Source of the DNA: Medicago truncatula
Taxonomy: Eukaryota; Streptophyta; Magnoliopsida; Fabales; Fabaceae
Direction of reading: 5' to 3'
NCBI RefSeq assembly: GCF_003473485.1
Contig: NC_053045.1
Coordinates: 63,737,994-63,801,993 of the forward strand
Length of the DNA: 64,000 bases
Shown: positions 11,965 through 25,373 of the stretch, piece after piece
How positions within the stretch are numbered: position 1 is the stretch's first letter
Layout of the letters: every line of letters begins with the position of its first letter
The notes under the pieces: model-generated
Databases searched by the model: none
What the model was told of the DNA's origin: nothing
Seen by the model: the letters and a program-made list of their open reading frames with translations, nothing else
Position numbers and translations under genes: made by a program

Positions 11965-14290
11965 ATGGCAGGTTCATGTTTCACCAAACTTCGCCTGCGA
12001 AGGTCTAAGAGTAATAAACCTTTACCAGAGCCTTCTCCTTCATCTTCTAATAAGACACGGTTGAATCCTGACGCAGACAACATGGAAAGAAAAAGATTTG
12101 ATAGTTTAGAATCATGGTCCATGATATTGGACTCTGAGAATGTCGAAACGTGGGAAGCTTCAAAGGAAGATCAGGAAGAATGGACTGCTGATCTTTCTCA
12201 ACTTTTCATAGGTAACAAGTTTGCGTCCGGTGCTCACAGTCGAATTTACCGTGGAATTTACAAGCAGAGAGCTGTTGCTGTTAAAATGGTGAGGATTCCT
12301 ACTCAGAATGAGGAGAGAAGAACATTGCTAGAACAGCAATTCAAGTCTGAAGTTGCTTTACTCTCACGTCTCTTTCATCCTAACATAGTGCAGGTAATTA
12401 ATTAACTATTTTTATCTCAGAAAGGTTTAATTAATTAATTCCTGTGTCCACTTCTTGTCATAATACTCTTTTTTGGTTTATTTTCTTGTGTTGGTTTAGA
12501 TTTCACAGGAAATCACAAGGTTCCTTATTTTGAAGAAATGATATTTTGACATCAAATACGACATCTTTTGGTTTTTATGTATGTGTATTTTTTAAATTCA
12601 CGTAAGTTGTAAGAGATAAAAAGTAACAAAGAGATAAAGATAAACATATACGATGTCTTTATTATTTTAGATATTGCAACTCTTATTTTATTATTTTAAA
12701 AGACTCACAACCACTTACCACTTTAGTGGGGGAAAATTTAATACCAACTTGATGTCAAATTTCTTTACTTTTGTGTCATGTTTTTACGGATGCAACATGT
12801 TTGGCAGTATTATGTTACATCACTAACTTATGTCTATATTTGATCATATTCATGAATCTAATTTTCCTTAGACTTTAGAGTTAAGTAGGTAATTTCAACA
12901 CAAGATACTACACATGCATGATAAATTACGAGCGAGTTAACATATCAATGAGTATTTTTTTGTGTTTGACAGTTGAGATTATTTACTTTAATTTACTCCA
13001 TTTAAGGGACTTATTTGTGATTTTTAATTTACAGTTTATTGCAGCATGTAAAAAACCACCTGTGTACTGTATAATAACAGAATACATGTCACAAGGAACT
13101 CTGAGGATGTATCTGAACAAAAAAGAGCCTTACTCACTTTCAATAGAAACTGTACTAAGGTTAGCACTTGACATATCAAGGGGTATGGAATACCTTCATT
13201 CTCAAGGTGTTATTCATAGAGACCTCAAATCAAATAACTTGCTTCTCAATGATGAGATGAGGGTTAAGGTGGCAGATTTCGGGACATCGTGTCTTGAAAC
13301 GCGATGCCGAGAGACCAAAGGAAACATGGGAACTTATCGTTGGATGGCGCCTGAGATGATTAAGGAAAAACCGTATACTCGTAAAGTTGATGTTTATAGT
13401 TTTGGAATTGTGCTTTGGGAACTCACAACTGCTCTGCTTCCTTTCCAAGGAATGACTCCAGTGCAAGCTGCTTTTGCTGTATCGGAAAAGGTTCGATCCT
13501 TTATCTAAATTTAAGCTATTCTCATCTTTAGATTGAATGATATAGCTGCATCACATCTCAGGTTATCTAATGTGATGCAGCTATCTTTTAGATTGAATGG
13601 AGGCCTCCATTTCTTTTGAGAGATCTCTGTCGGTGTTTTAACCCCAAATGATTGATAAATTGTACATATGATACAATTCTTTTAACTAAAGTGGGATTTC
13701 AAATTGCTTCTTAAATCCCCAACAAAACTTATCTGGATACTCCAGTAGGATTATGAAGAAACACTATCACTAACTAAAACTTTTTACACAAAACTTGCTA
13801 ATAACTTAGATGCACAGGTCTAGAATAAATAGTCAAAGACTTAATGACACATGGGCACATTATACCAACACATCTGGTTACATTCAATTACTTCTATTTT
13901 CTCAAATTACTAGTGTCGGTGTGTCGGTGTTTCATAAAAATGAGGCATCAAAACATCTTGTAATCTACATATAACTTGGAATAATTGACATGAAATTTGA
14001 ATCTCCCAAACTTACAAACCTTGATGTCACTGATTGAACAGAATGAAAGGCCTCCACTGCCTGCAAGTTGTCAGCCAGCACTTGCACACCTAATAAAGCG
14101 TTGTTGGTCAGCAAATCCTTCAAAGAGGCCAGATTTCAGTTATATTGTGTCTACTCTTGAGAGGTATGATGAATGTGTAAAGGAAGGTCTTCCTCTAACT
14201 CATCATTCAGGACTAGTCAGCAAAAACTTCATTATCGAACGCTTAAAAGGCTGTGTCTCCATGAATTCCTCCATACCTGTAAATGCATAA
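11965..14290 (+). CDS. HT1: Raf-like MAPKKK-type kinase, HT1 orthologue candidate
   Basis: Three exons (11965-12393, 13035-13490, 14042-14290) give 377 residues. After a short basic, serine-rich N-terminus comes a block reading MERKRFDSLESWSMIL, then the kinase domain: VAVK lysine K107, HRDLK (204-208), DFG (224-226), APE (248-250) and the subdomain XI arginine in SKRPDF. The sequence is very close to my recollection of Arabidopsis HIGH LEAF TEMPERATURE 1 (about 390 residues) from N-terminus to the terminal PVNA. HT1 acts in guard cells in CO2-controlled stomatal movement, working with MPK4/MPK12. An in-frame ATG at 11944 would add seven residues; 11965 is preferred because the sequence from there (MAGSCF) parallels the Arabidopsis start. 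The gene looks intact. Confidence 0.93.
13537..13588. repeat. Small hairpin in kinase intron 2
   Basis: ATAGCTGCATCACAT and its exact reverse complement ATGTGATGCAGCTAT face each other across a short loop. A direct repeat TTTAGATTGAATG flanks the whole structure. This could be a small inserted hairpin, but it is too short to classify. Confidence 0.5.
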
Positions 14291-15870
14291 TTGAATTCAT
14301 TCCCCTGCCCTATAAGGTATTAATTATTGTTGTCTTCATTAAAACTTCATATAACTTGAATATAACATAGTTTACTTACACATGCTTCATGTTCTTTCAA
14401 TTGTATTACCTATTTGTACCTATAAAAATGTCAACCTTTTTTTTTTCTTCTCTTTTTTGTATTTATATATACCATGTTGCGGATGCAAAACATACGCAGA
14501 TACTATTAATCTGAAGAAAACCAACCATCAGAAGGTAACCAAATCCTGCAACAGCATTCATCCACCAAACAACATGATCAGTGCAAAGTGCTGAATAAGC
14601 CGTTACATTCAATCCACCCTGACTTAATTTTAAAACGACATTCTCCTTTGCTTAGAAGTTTAATTTTCACTTTGAATATGAGCTTGTTTACATAAGCTGC
14701 TTAGTTAGGAACTTATGGCATAAGAGCTTGTGTATAAGCTATTTCTAAACAAAAGATAAAACAAAATCAAATTGTTTTTGTATCAGCTATAAACCGGTTT
14801 TTTATAAACTATCCTGAAGAGCTTATGAAGTCAAATTATTTCTAAACGGTTTTTTATAAACTATCCTGAAGAGCTTATCTCATGTTATCTGCAAGATATC
14901 AAGATGTACGAAGTGTGATGGCTGAAGGTATAATTGAAATAAGAGGAGTATATAATCTATCAAGGAAAGAGATTAGATGGTTAGCAAGCAAAACTTAATT
15001 CCAACACAACCTTCTCAATTGATAAAGTTTCACCACTTTTTATTTTGCTACTTAAACAAACAAACTTGTACATAACCTTAGCTTGAAATAGTTGAAAATA
15101 ATTGAACGATTTAATTTGTCAAGTCTCTGTGGATCGATAATTTAAACTAATTTGATACTGCAAATCGCACTTATCAAGAGTTCATTGTGTTATATCTAAG
15201 ATTCACCCCGAGAAGTTTAACCACTAAGACATCTTTCCATGGGGTTCGCATATCTTTAAGAACTTCGATATCAAGAAAAACTTTTGGCAAGAGAGTCGTT
15301 TTCTGTTTACAAGCTCAATTTGAACTTGCTTTTTGGTGATTATATCTCCCTTCTTGGACTCAAGGACTATGATTGGAATTCATAATTTTGTAACGAAAGG
15401 ATGTGATTGATGACTTAGAAATATGGGGTTTCTTGACATGTTGTTAATCATTACATTGCACATAGGAGATGAAATCAGTGCGCTCTCTTTCCCAAAACCT
15501 AAATCGCCAAATTTATTTGAAGAAGAGGATACAATATGCCAGGGGCAGAGTAAAGGTTCTAAGGATTTTGTGGTCTCCATACTATAAAAACAAGTTAAAT
15601 ATGTTTATAATCCCTATAAAATTATGTGTTTTCATCATCATTGTATCCCTATAAAAAAAAATGGACTAAAAATCAACAAATATGGACTAAAAGTGAATAA
15701 ATCAATTTTAATCATTATTTGTAAGGGACTAAGGTCATATTTAACCCTAAAAACAACTAACCCTGGTTTTTCTTCATCGATTCCTTTTCTTTTTCCCTCG
15801 CCTTCAATTTGTCCTCCATCTCTCCGATCCATCCATTCAACTCTCTCCAAACGGACCAATCTCAGTTAGC
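14291..15870. other. Intergenic region with a direct repeat
   Basis: CGGTTTTTTATAAACTATCC followed by TGAAGAGCTTAT occurs twice (about 14794-14831 and 14847-14880) in AT-rich DNA. The surrounding 'aagctnnttacataagc' wording is typical of decayed MITEs. Pyrimidine-rich sequence just before 15871 is probably the 5' UTR of the next gene. No gene was seen. Confidence 0.4.
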
Positions 15871-16756
15871 ATGAAGATCACTCGTCTTCGTTCTTTCTCG
15901 GTTAGCAAGAAGAAGAAGATTCCACTGTAAGTCCTCTCTTACTTTCTTGCTTATTCTGTCTCTCTATTCATTTTTTGCAGTTCTCTTCAAACTGAAAAAC
16001 CTGAAATTCTGTATTGCGTTTTGCGGATACAACTATTTTCATAAGATAGATACATACATTATTATACTCTTATTTACGTAGTTGTTTCTTTTTTTCTCTC
16101 AATTATGTTAATTAGTTGTTCTCTCTCTGCCTAGGATATGGAGGCAACCGAGGAAAATAATGATGATGAAGAGGAAGAAGAAGGACAAGGACAAGAATAC
16201 CAAAAGGTAGTTTAATCTGTGTTTCTGTTTTCTTGATGTTTCTGTTTCTTCTCTATTATATTCCTTTTGTGCACAACTTTTTAAATTGCCACAAACCCTT
16301 GTTTTGATTTGTTTTTCAAATTTTTGCAGGAGAAAGATCCTCGTGGATGTTCAAAGCTACAACGAATTCAAGACTTTGTTTGCGCAGATTTTGTTTGAGG
16401 AGTATGTAACTCAGGGTGGTGCAACTTCAGTTGTCTCTTTCAACATATCCCATGACGTTGATTCACAATCTTACAGTCAAATCTTGGAGGACATAATTGC
16501 TAGCAACTCAAAGTTGGGTCGACGTGATAAAATTGAAGATCCAAGAACCGATCATTGGCCTCGACAGATCGTGCTTTGTTACACCCTAGAGGAGATGAAA
16601 AAGGTTTACAATGCTATTGGCTCTGATTGGAGGGCCATTATGGCTGTATCTTGGAAATACCCCTCAGCTATGACAGACAAAATACTGGATAGGATGGACG
16701 ACTTTCAGCAAAGGGTTGGGATTTTGGATCACCATCGTGATCCATACTGGCATTGA
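15871..16756 (+). CDS. Plant protein of unknown function, three exons
   Basis: The exons 15871-15926, 16135-16206 and 16330-16756 join in frame through GT-AG introns to give 184 residues. I do not recognise the family. The N-terminus is short and very basic (lysine-rich, possibly a nuclear signal). The remaining 140 residues look globular, with DHWPRQIVLCY and GSDWRAIMAVSWKYPSA as conspicuous blocks, ending DPYWH. Exon 2 is ambiguous: another frame from ATG 16139 reads as an acidic Glu/Asp-rich peptide, but that frame meets a stop early in exon 3. Only the basic frame connects to the long third exon without a frameshift. The upstream end is therefore less certain than the downstream end. No neighbour gives a functional hint. 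Confidence 0.65.
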
Positions 16757-17565
16757 ACACAAGATTGTGGCCTTGCATAAAACTATAGTACTGCTTAGCT
16801 TCTTTTCTTTTCAATTTGGGGTTTATTACTTTGTTTTGGACTAGTTTATGATGTTAATCTCCCTGTCTTTTCAAATCTTATTAACGCATAGAATAGTTAG
16901 AACCATCTGACCAAGTATTACTTCATATTAATTGGTCAAATTGTTTGGAGGCAAATCACTCAACGCAGGTGACTTAAGTCACTTTCGGTTCTACTTCTTC
17001 CTCCACCGTTCGAGGAGTTTCCTCTGCCGTTCTTTCCAAGTTGTTTGTCGTATTGACTTGCTTCTTATATTATGAAATTCAAATGCTATGAACGATTACT
17101 AATGTACTGATGGAGCCCTATTCAGTTCACTACATAGAGTCTCCTGGTAGTTTTTTTATTTAAGAACCACCACAAATTGTTTCATGTAGAAATAAGGTAA
17201 TCTGAAATTGAAATATATAAGGATCTTAATGATAAAATGGAGAACTTTAATGTTATATGATTTCGCTCAACACACAAGGATCTGATTCTATTTTTGGTGT
17301 TTTCTTTTGCTTTGCAGTTCTGGAAAAAGTGGTCACATATCATACCGAACTTCCAAATTGACACGAATATTGCAGTCTTCACTTGGAGGAAATGCCAAAA
17401 AATTCCTCTTGAGTAGAACTTAAAAAAAAAATGAGAAGCAGTTATACCGTAGTGATGAAAGTTTGAGATCATATCATACCACAAATTTGATTTAAATATC
17501 TTGGATCTATAGTATAAAATGACTGAGAAATAGAAGCATACATAAATCATCGTATTTAAGTTAGG

Positions 17566-18062
17566 TGGTTAAAATGGAGAAGATCTTCAGATGTTTTATG
17601 TGATAACATGTCGCTTAAGTTGGAAGGAAAATTCTATCGGACAACAGTCAGACCAACAATGTTGTATGGTATGAAGTGTTGGGCGGTTAAGAACCAACAC
17701 GAGAATCAATTAAGTGTAGCATATATGAGGATGTTGTGTTGAATAAGTGGTAAGAGGAAACGAGATAAGATTATGAATGACACTATTTTATAGAGAGAGT
17801 TGGAATAACACCTATAGTGAAAAAATGGTAGAAAATATGCTTAGGTGGTTCGGGCATGTAAAGAGAAGATATATAAATGTTGTAGTATGAAGAGTAAATT
17901 TGATGGAGGAGAGTCAAATCAAAAGAGGTAGAAGAAGACCTAGAAAAACTATAAAATAAACTATTTTGAAAGATTTAAAGGTTCATGAGTTGGATTTAAA
18001 CAAGGTTTATGATAAACATTATGATATAATTTGATCCATGTAGCCAACCCCACTTAGTGTGA
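17566..18062 (+). mobile_element. Decayed LINE (L1-type) reverse transcriptase 3' fragment
   Basis: Translating across frames gives fragments typical of the C-terminal part of plant L1 ORF2. They include a 'RPTMLYGMKCWAVKNQHEN'-type stretch, then 'MRMLCW', then 'MLRWFGHVKRR'. Stops (for example TGA and TAG near 17740 and 17792) and frame changes break it repeatedly. Only a few hundred bases survive, so it is a dead 5'-truncated copy. Confidence 0.85.
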
Positions 18063-19295
18063 TAGGCTTTCAGACTTCACCAAGCCTCTAAAGTGGCAAG
18101 GTCAGACCTTAAAAATGTTCCTATGATAGGTAATAAGGCATGCTTAGGCCAATCATTTTTGTAAGACAGATTTAGGCCTTACAAAGTCCGACCTAACCCA
18201 ACCCATTTTCACCCTTAACACTAGCTATGAAGTTCGGATATGTAATACAAGTGTGAGTATGATACATATACAAGTATAAGTTTCTTCTTTTTTTTTTTTT
18301 GTTAAAAAAAATTATTTTTTAAAAAATTTAGCATACGGATAGGATACGTTAACAAACTTTGTATAATAAATCTTTTTTTGGTAGTGAAACTTTGTATAAT
18401 AAATCTAATTTACATGTAAAATACTTGTAAGGAATATGCATCGATAACCTTCATTAAATACACTTATAAAGATCACAATTTACGAAAAATACTACTTGTA
18501 ATCAAAATAGAAAATGTATAGTTATCTTATAAATCCTATTCTATTTTCATTCTTATATTAGGATATCAATGAATACTTCATTAAAAGAACTCAATAATTT
18601 TGGCTATGTTGACTGATTGAGTCTCATCTCTCTCATATTCTTCATCTACATAATCATAACTTTTAAGAATGGTTCATTCATCGGCGGACATTTCAACTTA
18701 CTCACATATTAAATTGAATCATATGCATCTCCACTAAATTATGATAACATTGTCTCATTTTTTACCCTTAATCTTTTAGAGCAAGAATCTCTACCTTATT
18801 TTTAAGTTTTCATTTCCTTGTTTTTTATTCACTTAAAGAGGTGATTTTCAATATTATTTTTTTTTATCTGAAATCGCCTTATGCATCATTATTTCTCCTC
18901 TTTTAATCTAAGTAAATGGTTTTCACATAGATCAAATTTTTCTTTCGTGTTATTTGTGTGATATCGTCTGACTGTGACATTGTTTTATTTATCATCTTGA
19001 TACAACGCTGTTTGATTTTCCATCTTATCTGCAGTGTTCGTTTGGTTCATAAAGATAAATTTTGATCAATAATAGATTTAATCAATGACATGAATGTTAA
19101 CATTGCAGATATGAAGACAATAGTATTTCGGTCACTATCATTTTGTCATGTTATTTGTAGACATTTTGTCGTTGTATATCATTAATTTGATGGTGTAAGT
19201 TTGTTCCCATATTCTTCATTTTGTTCGTTTAACGATGTTGAATTTGTGTTAATTTCTTTGTACACTATCAATTTCAATGGATATTGTGTTTTTAG
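18063..19295. other. AT-rich intergenic region
   Basis: AT-rich sequence with short local duplications (for example AAACTTTGTATAATAAATCT at about 18354 and 18387). No coding pattern or element ends were seen. Confidence 0.4.
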
Positions 19296-19297
19296 TA

Positions 19298-19642
19298 CTC
19301 CCTCCGTCCTATAATATAAGCAAAAAAAAACTCATTTTCTTTGTCCCAAAATATAAGCAAAAAAGACAAACTTTTACCCATTTAATCTTGTTTTAAAAAA
19401 AAAAAAACAATTTTCCAAAAAAAACTTTTGTTTATTCTCATAAAATTAAATGCAAATTACATTAAAATTTCTCTTTCTTTCATTTTTTTCCATAACTAAT
19501 AGCCAATGAAAATTGTTTTTACATCTTCCTATACAACTTTTTCCAAAGAAAACAAAAAAAACTATACTCCAAATTCTTATGTTTCAGTTTTCTTAATAAA
19601 TGTGACTTTTTTTTTTCTTCTTATAATTTGGGACGGAGGGAG
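19298..19642. mobile_element. Stowaway-like MITE
   Basis: It starts CTCCCTCCGTCCTATAATAT and ends TTGGGACGGAGGGAG, with TA on both sides (19296-19297 and 19643-19644). Internally it is AT-rich with A- and T-runs. It belongs to a different subfamily from the copies at 1762 and 63456. Confidence 0.85.
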
Positions 19643-20299
19643 TAGTGAAAAAAAAAGTATTTTAAAAATGATATAATTAAATACAATTGAAATAATTGAA
19701 TTTGTTTATAAGTCAATTTATCCATTTCACACATAGTGATAAATTTAATCAATTTCGTCAGAAAGTTTTTACAAGACTATTCTTCATAATGATATGAAAA
19801 AAATTTGAAAAAATAAAATAATAAATAGTAAAGTGAATAAAATAAAAATTATAAAATATGACAAATTTTTAATGCTTGAATAATAGATATTGGAGGATTG
19901 ATGAAATAATTTTTTACTCGTAATTGAAATTTTTTCTTTTTAACACAAACTAACCCATCAAATTTAGTATCGGAGATAATCAAACGTGAACATATAGAAA
20001 TATATTTAAGATTTGAAGTCAACGCCACTCAACCAATACAAATGGGTTACTCGTAATTGAAAGCCGATAGGATATAACAAGTTAAAGACGGTTGAATGGA
20101 AAGTGAGACTATGAAAACCCAAGTCAAATATGGAAAACAACTCGGTTGGGGAAAGCTTGCATACATCGAGTCAAAATCATATTCACAAACATACCATGAG
20201 AGAACGTAGGATAAGAGAATGAAAATTCAAAGAAAGTGAGCTCAAATGTTACTTGCAAAATATTAATAAAATTGAACTGGGTTTTATTTTTTTGGTATC

Positions 20300-22394
20300 T
20301 GTAACACCCGTTTTCCCAGCATAAAAAATAATACATAATAATCAGAGTATTCAACTTAAACAAGATGTCACACTTCTTTAAAAGATAAATATAGTAAAAT
20401 TACTATTTATTTAAACATTTTTTATCAATAATTCAAATTACATCGCAGCGGAAAAACATTTCATTATTCAACAAAATGACACTACAGCCTCAACATAAAC
20501 AACTTCTTAAAAATTCCATTTCAAATGGTTCATCAACATAATTCATAATAATACGTAACAATAGAAAACAATACAAATATCCCCATCCCGTTACGTATCA
20601 GAGCGACCCTAAGACGACGCGTGAGAGAGTCAACTCACATCAGCAGCTAATTCTGGTTATCTGCATGTTACCCACGTAGAGGCAACATTCAAACAGAATG
20701 GGTGAAATTTCACATTCAATAATAATAAGCATATAATTCATTAAAAGAATTTAACAACACATAACAACATCTATTCATCATTAGCAATACTAATAAACAA
20801 TAATTTAGATAAGAGAATTTATCAACATAAAACAACAGCAAATCATCATCAACAATAGTTCACATAATTCCAACTACAATTCATCAATTATTTCGACAAC
20901 TTGACAACACGACGATAACACCGACAACTCTACATCAACGACAATGCAACGACAACAACATCAACTTGACAATGCATGTGGTACCAATCAGGGCATCAAG
21001 CCCCCAACTTATAGAGCATAGGCTCTCAACGTGGTATGAATGATCAAGCATTCAACAGGGCATCAAGCCCCCAACTTTAATGAGTATGCATGGACTCAAC
21101 AACAAATACAACAACAACCAACAACTTCAATGACATCGACAACAACGTACAACTTTAACGACATTGACGACAACAACAACGACTTTGCATCATAATATCA
21201 TAATTCATCAACATATACATTCATGTAATAATTCAACATCATATAACATCATATTCATCAACATATACATTCATATAATAATTCATCATCATATAACATC
21301 ATATTCATCAACATATACATTCATATAATAATTCATCAATCATCCAACAAAGATATTCACATCAAATCAAGTTAGATCCATCACAACATAGATTAAATAC
21401 TCTTAAACACTTTAATTGAACTCATAGTACACAAGCTTTGAAGTTTGGAGACAATCCACAACTTAGAAAATAGTTATGCGGAATTTTCATAAAATTTCAC
21501 TAAGATCTCCTTGGAGTATTTTCATCATAACTCAAAAACCAAACATCATTTTCAAGTCAAACCAAAGCCACTGGAAAGCTAACACGATTATCTAAAACTT
21601 TCATGTTTACACCAAAGGCCAATTCAAAACAGAAACGTGCGAAACAGACGCAAGAACACGAAACAGGGTCGTCAGCCACTGAACTTTCGCCAGGCGAAAA
21701 GATCATCCGCCATGGCGAGCTCAATCTGATAGCTCTCAGAAACTTGACATTTTTCACTCAAAAATCTCATTTTTAACTTCCCTATGCCCAAATTTGATCC
21801 CAAAACTTGTCTAAACATTTCTAAATATGAAAATGCACTCAAAACCATATAAAACTTGGACCAAAACATTATTTTAGAAAATCATCAATTTTGCAATTTA
21901 ACCCTAATTTCTATAACATCAAAACTAACAAAACAACAACATGTTAAACCCCTTTTTATAATCATACAACCCATTATTAGAGAAAGCTAGTCCCACCCTT
22001 ACCTTAGATAGGTTGAATTCGGACTCTACAAGTTTGCTCCTCTTCTCTTCTCTTCTTTGACTTCTCACTTTCTCCCTTTTCTCCCAAAAAAAGCAGTTTG
22101 CACGTATTCTAATTTTCTAACTCTGACTCTCCTCTTTATATAAATCATTAACCTACTTATTTTTCCCTTATTTCCAATTTAGCCCCCCAAGCCTCAATAT
22201 TTTCTAATTAATTATATTTCTCCACTAAATAATAAAATATGGGCTAATAATATATTTCTCCACTAAATAATAAAATAGGGGCTACTAATAAATATCATAC
22301 ACAACAAAAATATCACTTATCAAAATAAATCGATTAAATTATAAAAAGACTCTAAACTCTATCAAATAAATAAATAATAAAATAGGGCATTACA
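20300..22394. mobile_element. Solo LTR of an LTR retrotransposon
   Basis: The segment starts TGTAACACCC and ends GGGCATTACA, the TG...CA form of an LTR with a short inverted terminal repeat. The 5-bp sequence GTATC lies immediately outside both ends (20295-20299 and 22395-22399). No gag or pol coding, second LTR, primer-binding site or polypurine tract is seen inside its 2.1 kb, so this is a solo LTR left by recombination. Short internal tandem repeats of a 'catcatattcatcaacatata' type lie at 21230-21340. TGTAACACCC-type LTRs are common in plant Ty3/gypsy elements; the exact lineage is inference. Confidence 0.85.
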
Positions 22395-22464
22395 GTATCT
22401 CCACGAAAAGACAATACAAATAGCTAAATTTTGACTTCTAACAATTTTTTGTACCAATGTGATA

Positions 22465-22640
22465 GAAGAATGTTGTTCACACATAATGTTTGGCTGAAAA
22501 ACATCAGTAATTTACCAATATAACCCCATTGGTAGTTAATTGTTGATGGATTTTTAACCGGCGGCAAATAACTGCCGACAAACATTTTCGTCTTTTACTT
22601 GTGCTTTTCAGCCAAACATAAAGTGTCAACAACAATCTTC
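22465..22640. mobile_element. Mutator-like MITE, 176 bp
   Basis: Terminal inverted repeats of over 30 bp run from GAAGAATGTTGTTCACAC inward to GTTTGGCTGAAAA, with the reverse form at the right end. The 9-bp flanks AATGTGATA (22456-22464) and AACGTGATA (22641-22649) match at 8 of 9 positions. An internal CGGCAAATAACTGCCG resembles the palindromes of the element at 26051. Confidence 0.85.
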
Positions 22641-22649
22641 AACGTGATA

Positions 22650-25373
22650 TGAGGTAATCAAAAAGGTGGTTTTTTCGAGCAGCAATCATTCGAGATACGA
22701 AGTGGATTGTATGCAACTATTTTAACGCTCAAGTGAGTAAGAGAATAAGAGTGAGAGATATTGAAAGGAAACAAATTGTGTATTTTGTCTTATGATGAAA
22801 GGTGCCTTTTGTAGGCATAGATGTGGACTATGAAGTTGTGGGACAATTGATTAGAAGGTGTTACAGATGACTCGTGTCTGTTACATGTCATTTGGGTGTT
22901 ACAAGACTGAATGATATTGTGCTCGTGATTTTCGGATATCAAACCATTAATTGATTTGAATCGTCAATCTTTGAAATTTCGATTTTTATTCGTGGGAAGG
23001 GAAAAAATGAGTAAAAACCCTTAAGACTCTGGATTCGGGGGTTGGTTACGCGAAGGGAAGGTGCTAGCACCCTAAGCGTCTATGGTATTCCATAGGAACC
23101 TCTTACCTAGATTATCTTGTGCTAAATTCATTTGCTTACTTGGAAAATTATTACCTAAAAATCTAAGTGAAAGAATGGAGGGAGAGGAAGTATGTTTTTG
23201 GTTATTTTTATTTGATTTCGAAGGATTGACTCCCTTGCCTACATACCCTTAAAGAAAGGGATCAAAACCAATGTAGTTCACCTCAAAAATTTCTTTGGTT
23301 GGTTAGGTTGATTTTAAGATTTTTGAAAATGGGTTTTAAGAAGAGAAAAAGGCCTCAAGGCATGATGATAGCGATTTTCGCAAGTGTACGAAATCGTGCA
23401 AGTAGTAAAATTAAAACGGTAAGAACGAGTGTCGAACTCGAGGATCGCGTTATACTGTCGAATAGTATTTATAACTTAATTGAACAAAAAGGTACTGAAT
23501 TTGTTTGATTGCGATAATGAAAATTAAGTAAAGTAAAATTGGATTGAACTATAATAATAAGATTGTCAGGGATGAGTTTCACTAGATGACCATCTTGAGT
23601 TAACAACTTGAATATGACCATTGAATAGACTTGTCGTATCATTACCGAATTCTCTAATTTAGTCTTGCCCTAATTCCTTAGTGACAAAATCATTAATCCT
23701 AAAATAATCCCTAATTCCTTAGTGAATTTAAGATTAGAATTAAGCATGATTGAACAAGAATTCGTAATTGGTTTCAAGGGTTTCCATCTATTCCTAGATT
23801 ACAAAGGCAAGAATTTCTCATCTCAAAGCGTTTATAAATTCAACTTCCGTTTCACAGTATAAACCGTAAATATATTTAAAGGCGGCCAAGCAATAAAAGC
23901 ATTAAGAACATAGATAAGAAAAATGATTCAATAAACTTCATCAATAATCAAAATAAAGTCATATGACAAAAGTTGTCATCTAGATAATCTCATCCCTAAT
24001 AATTGAGAATCTAGCTACTCATGATGTTTGTCAAAAGTTAAAAGAGAATTGAGAATTACACATTAAACTACCGTTGATTGATGATCAAAGCCAGTTAAAT
24101 CACCCTCCAATTGGTCTCCCAATGGTGCAGCCGTAACCCTTGTGTTTTTGGTTCTCCTCTCGGTTTCCAACCCTCGTATTCTTCTTTTTCCTCTGGCTTT
24201 TATACCCGCTTTCTCAAATACCATGCTCCTCCAAGTGTGCATATTTTTTTAGGCTTTTTCTCTTGTTTCTCGTTGACCTTTCTTTGCTGCATCAGTTTGT
24301 GAAAGTGGGTCCTTGTACATTGAGTTATTTTTCTTTGTGGCAAATGCATACAATTTTGGGGTCAGGCGACAACATGAGTAAAAAGATAAGAAGGCCAATT
24401 ACACATCATATGTGCTACCAATGCAAAACACAATTGACTTCAATACAAAGCTAGTAGAGAAAATGGTTATGCACTTGTTGAAAATTTTGTCTCGTGTTGA
24501 ACATTGCTCATCGGTCTCTCATGCTTCAAAACTTCGATTACGTGCTTGAATTAACCATTCATGACTGTTCGAAACTAAGTTCACGTTATCAACTCAACCT
24601 GTCAAAAATAAATAGAGACACAAACTCCACGAATTTGTTAGGTTAGAGAGAATTAAAACAAGAATTACCAACACAGTTAGATATTTTCAAAATCCTCTTT
24701 TTTGCTCAATTTGACTATAAAAGCACTCTGAATTAATTCAACTTAACTGAAAATTACTTAAAATTGACCGTAAAAATACTAACTAATGAGACATTATCAC
24801 ATGAGATAAAGGAAACAAGTGAGGTTGATTGATTTTAAAGTTTAAAAATGGTTGAAGTTGAATTAAGATTGATTGAGAATTTGATTAAGAAAATAAAGGG
24901 AAAATGTTGTTAAGAAAATGATTTTTGAATTTGACATATTTAGGTTTTTTTGATAAAAAGGTTTTTTTCTAAACTAACGGTAAGCTAACGTAACGACGTA
25001 CAAGAAATAAATGTGAAGTGTCGGTGCTTGTGTTGCCTACATTATTACATCAATTCCTAAATACAACCCTAAGGCCTTTATGCCAAAATAAAATGCAAGA
25101 AATAAATTTACATCAATTCCCTATTTATACACACTAAGTCAATGACAAAATAAAATGATGAGAAAATTAAATGTGCATGCTATGATTCAAAATAAAGATT
25201 AAATCGTTAGTAAGCATAAGAAAAATTGTGATGAATGAGACTTAAGAAGTAATAAGCAATAAATTAAGAATAGACATATGAAAATAACAAGTAACAATTA
25301 AAATCATCATATAAAGACACAATAAAGCAACAATTGAAAGCAAGTGAAGAAATGAACAAAAGATTAAAAGAAA
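22650..25373. repeat. Degenerate retroelement-like repeats, no intact gene
   Basis: Phrases familiar from plant LTR elements appear: GGTTGGTTACGCGAAGGGAA near 23040, and GCGATTTTCGCAAGTGTACG at 23370 followed by a 'gtgtcgaactcgaggat' phrase. I saw no paired LTRs or pol motifs. The open frames here (for example 23299-23508 and 24140-24454) do not resemble any protein I know and are treated as chance. Confidence 0.4.

Noticed and set aside
17182..17550. 122-codon open frame on the - strand
   Set aside because: Low-complexity Phe/Tyr/Ser-rich translation of AT-rich DNA next to the LINE fragment. No family resemblance.
21557..21869. Two overlapping - strand frames inside the solo LTR
   Set aside because: They are short, unlike gag or pol, and within an otherwise non-coding LTR.
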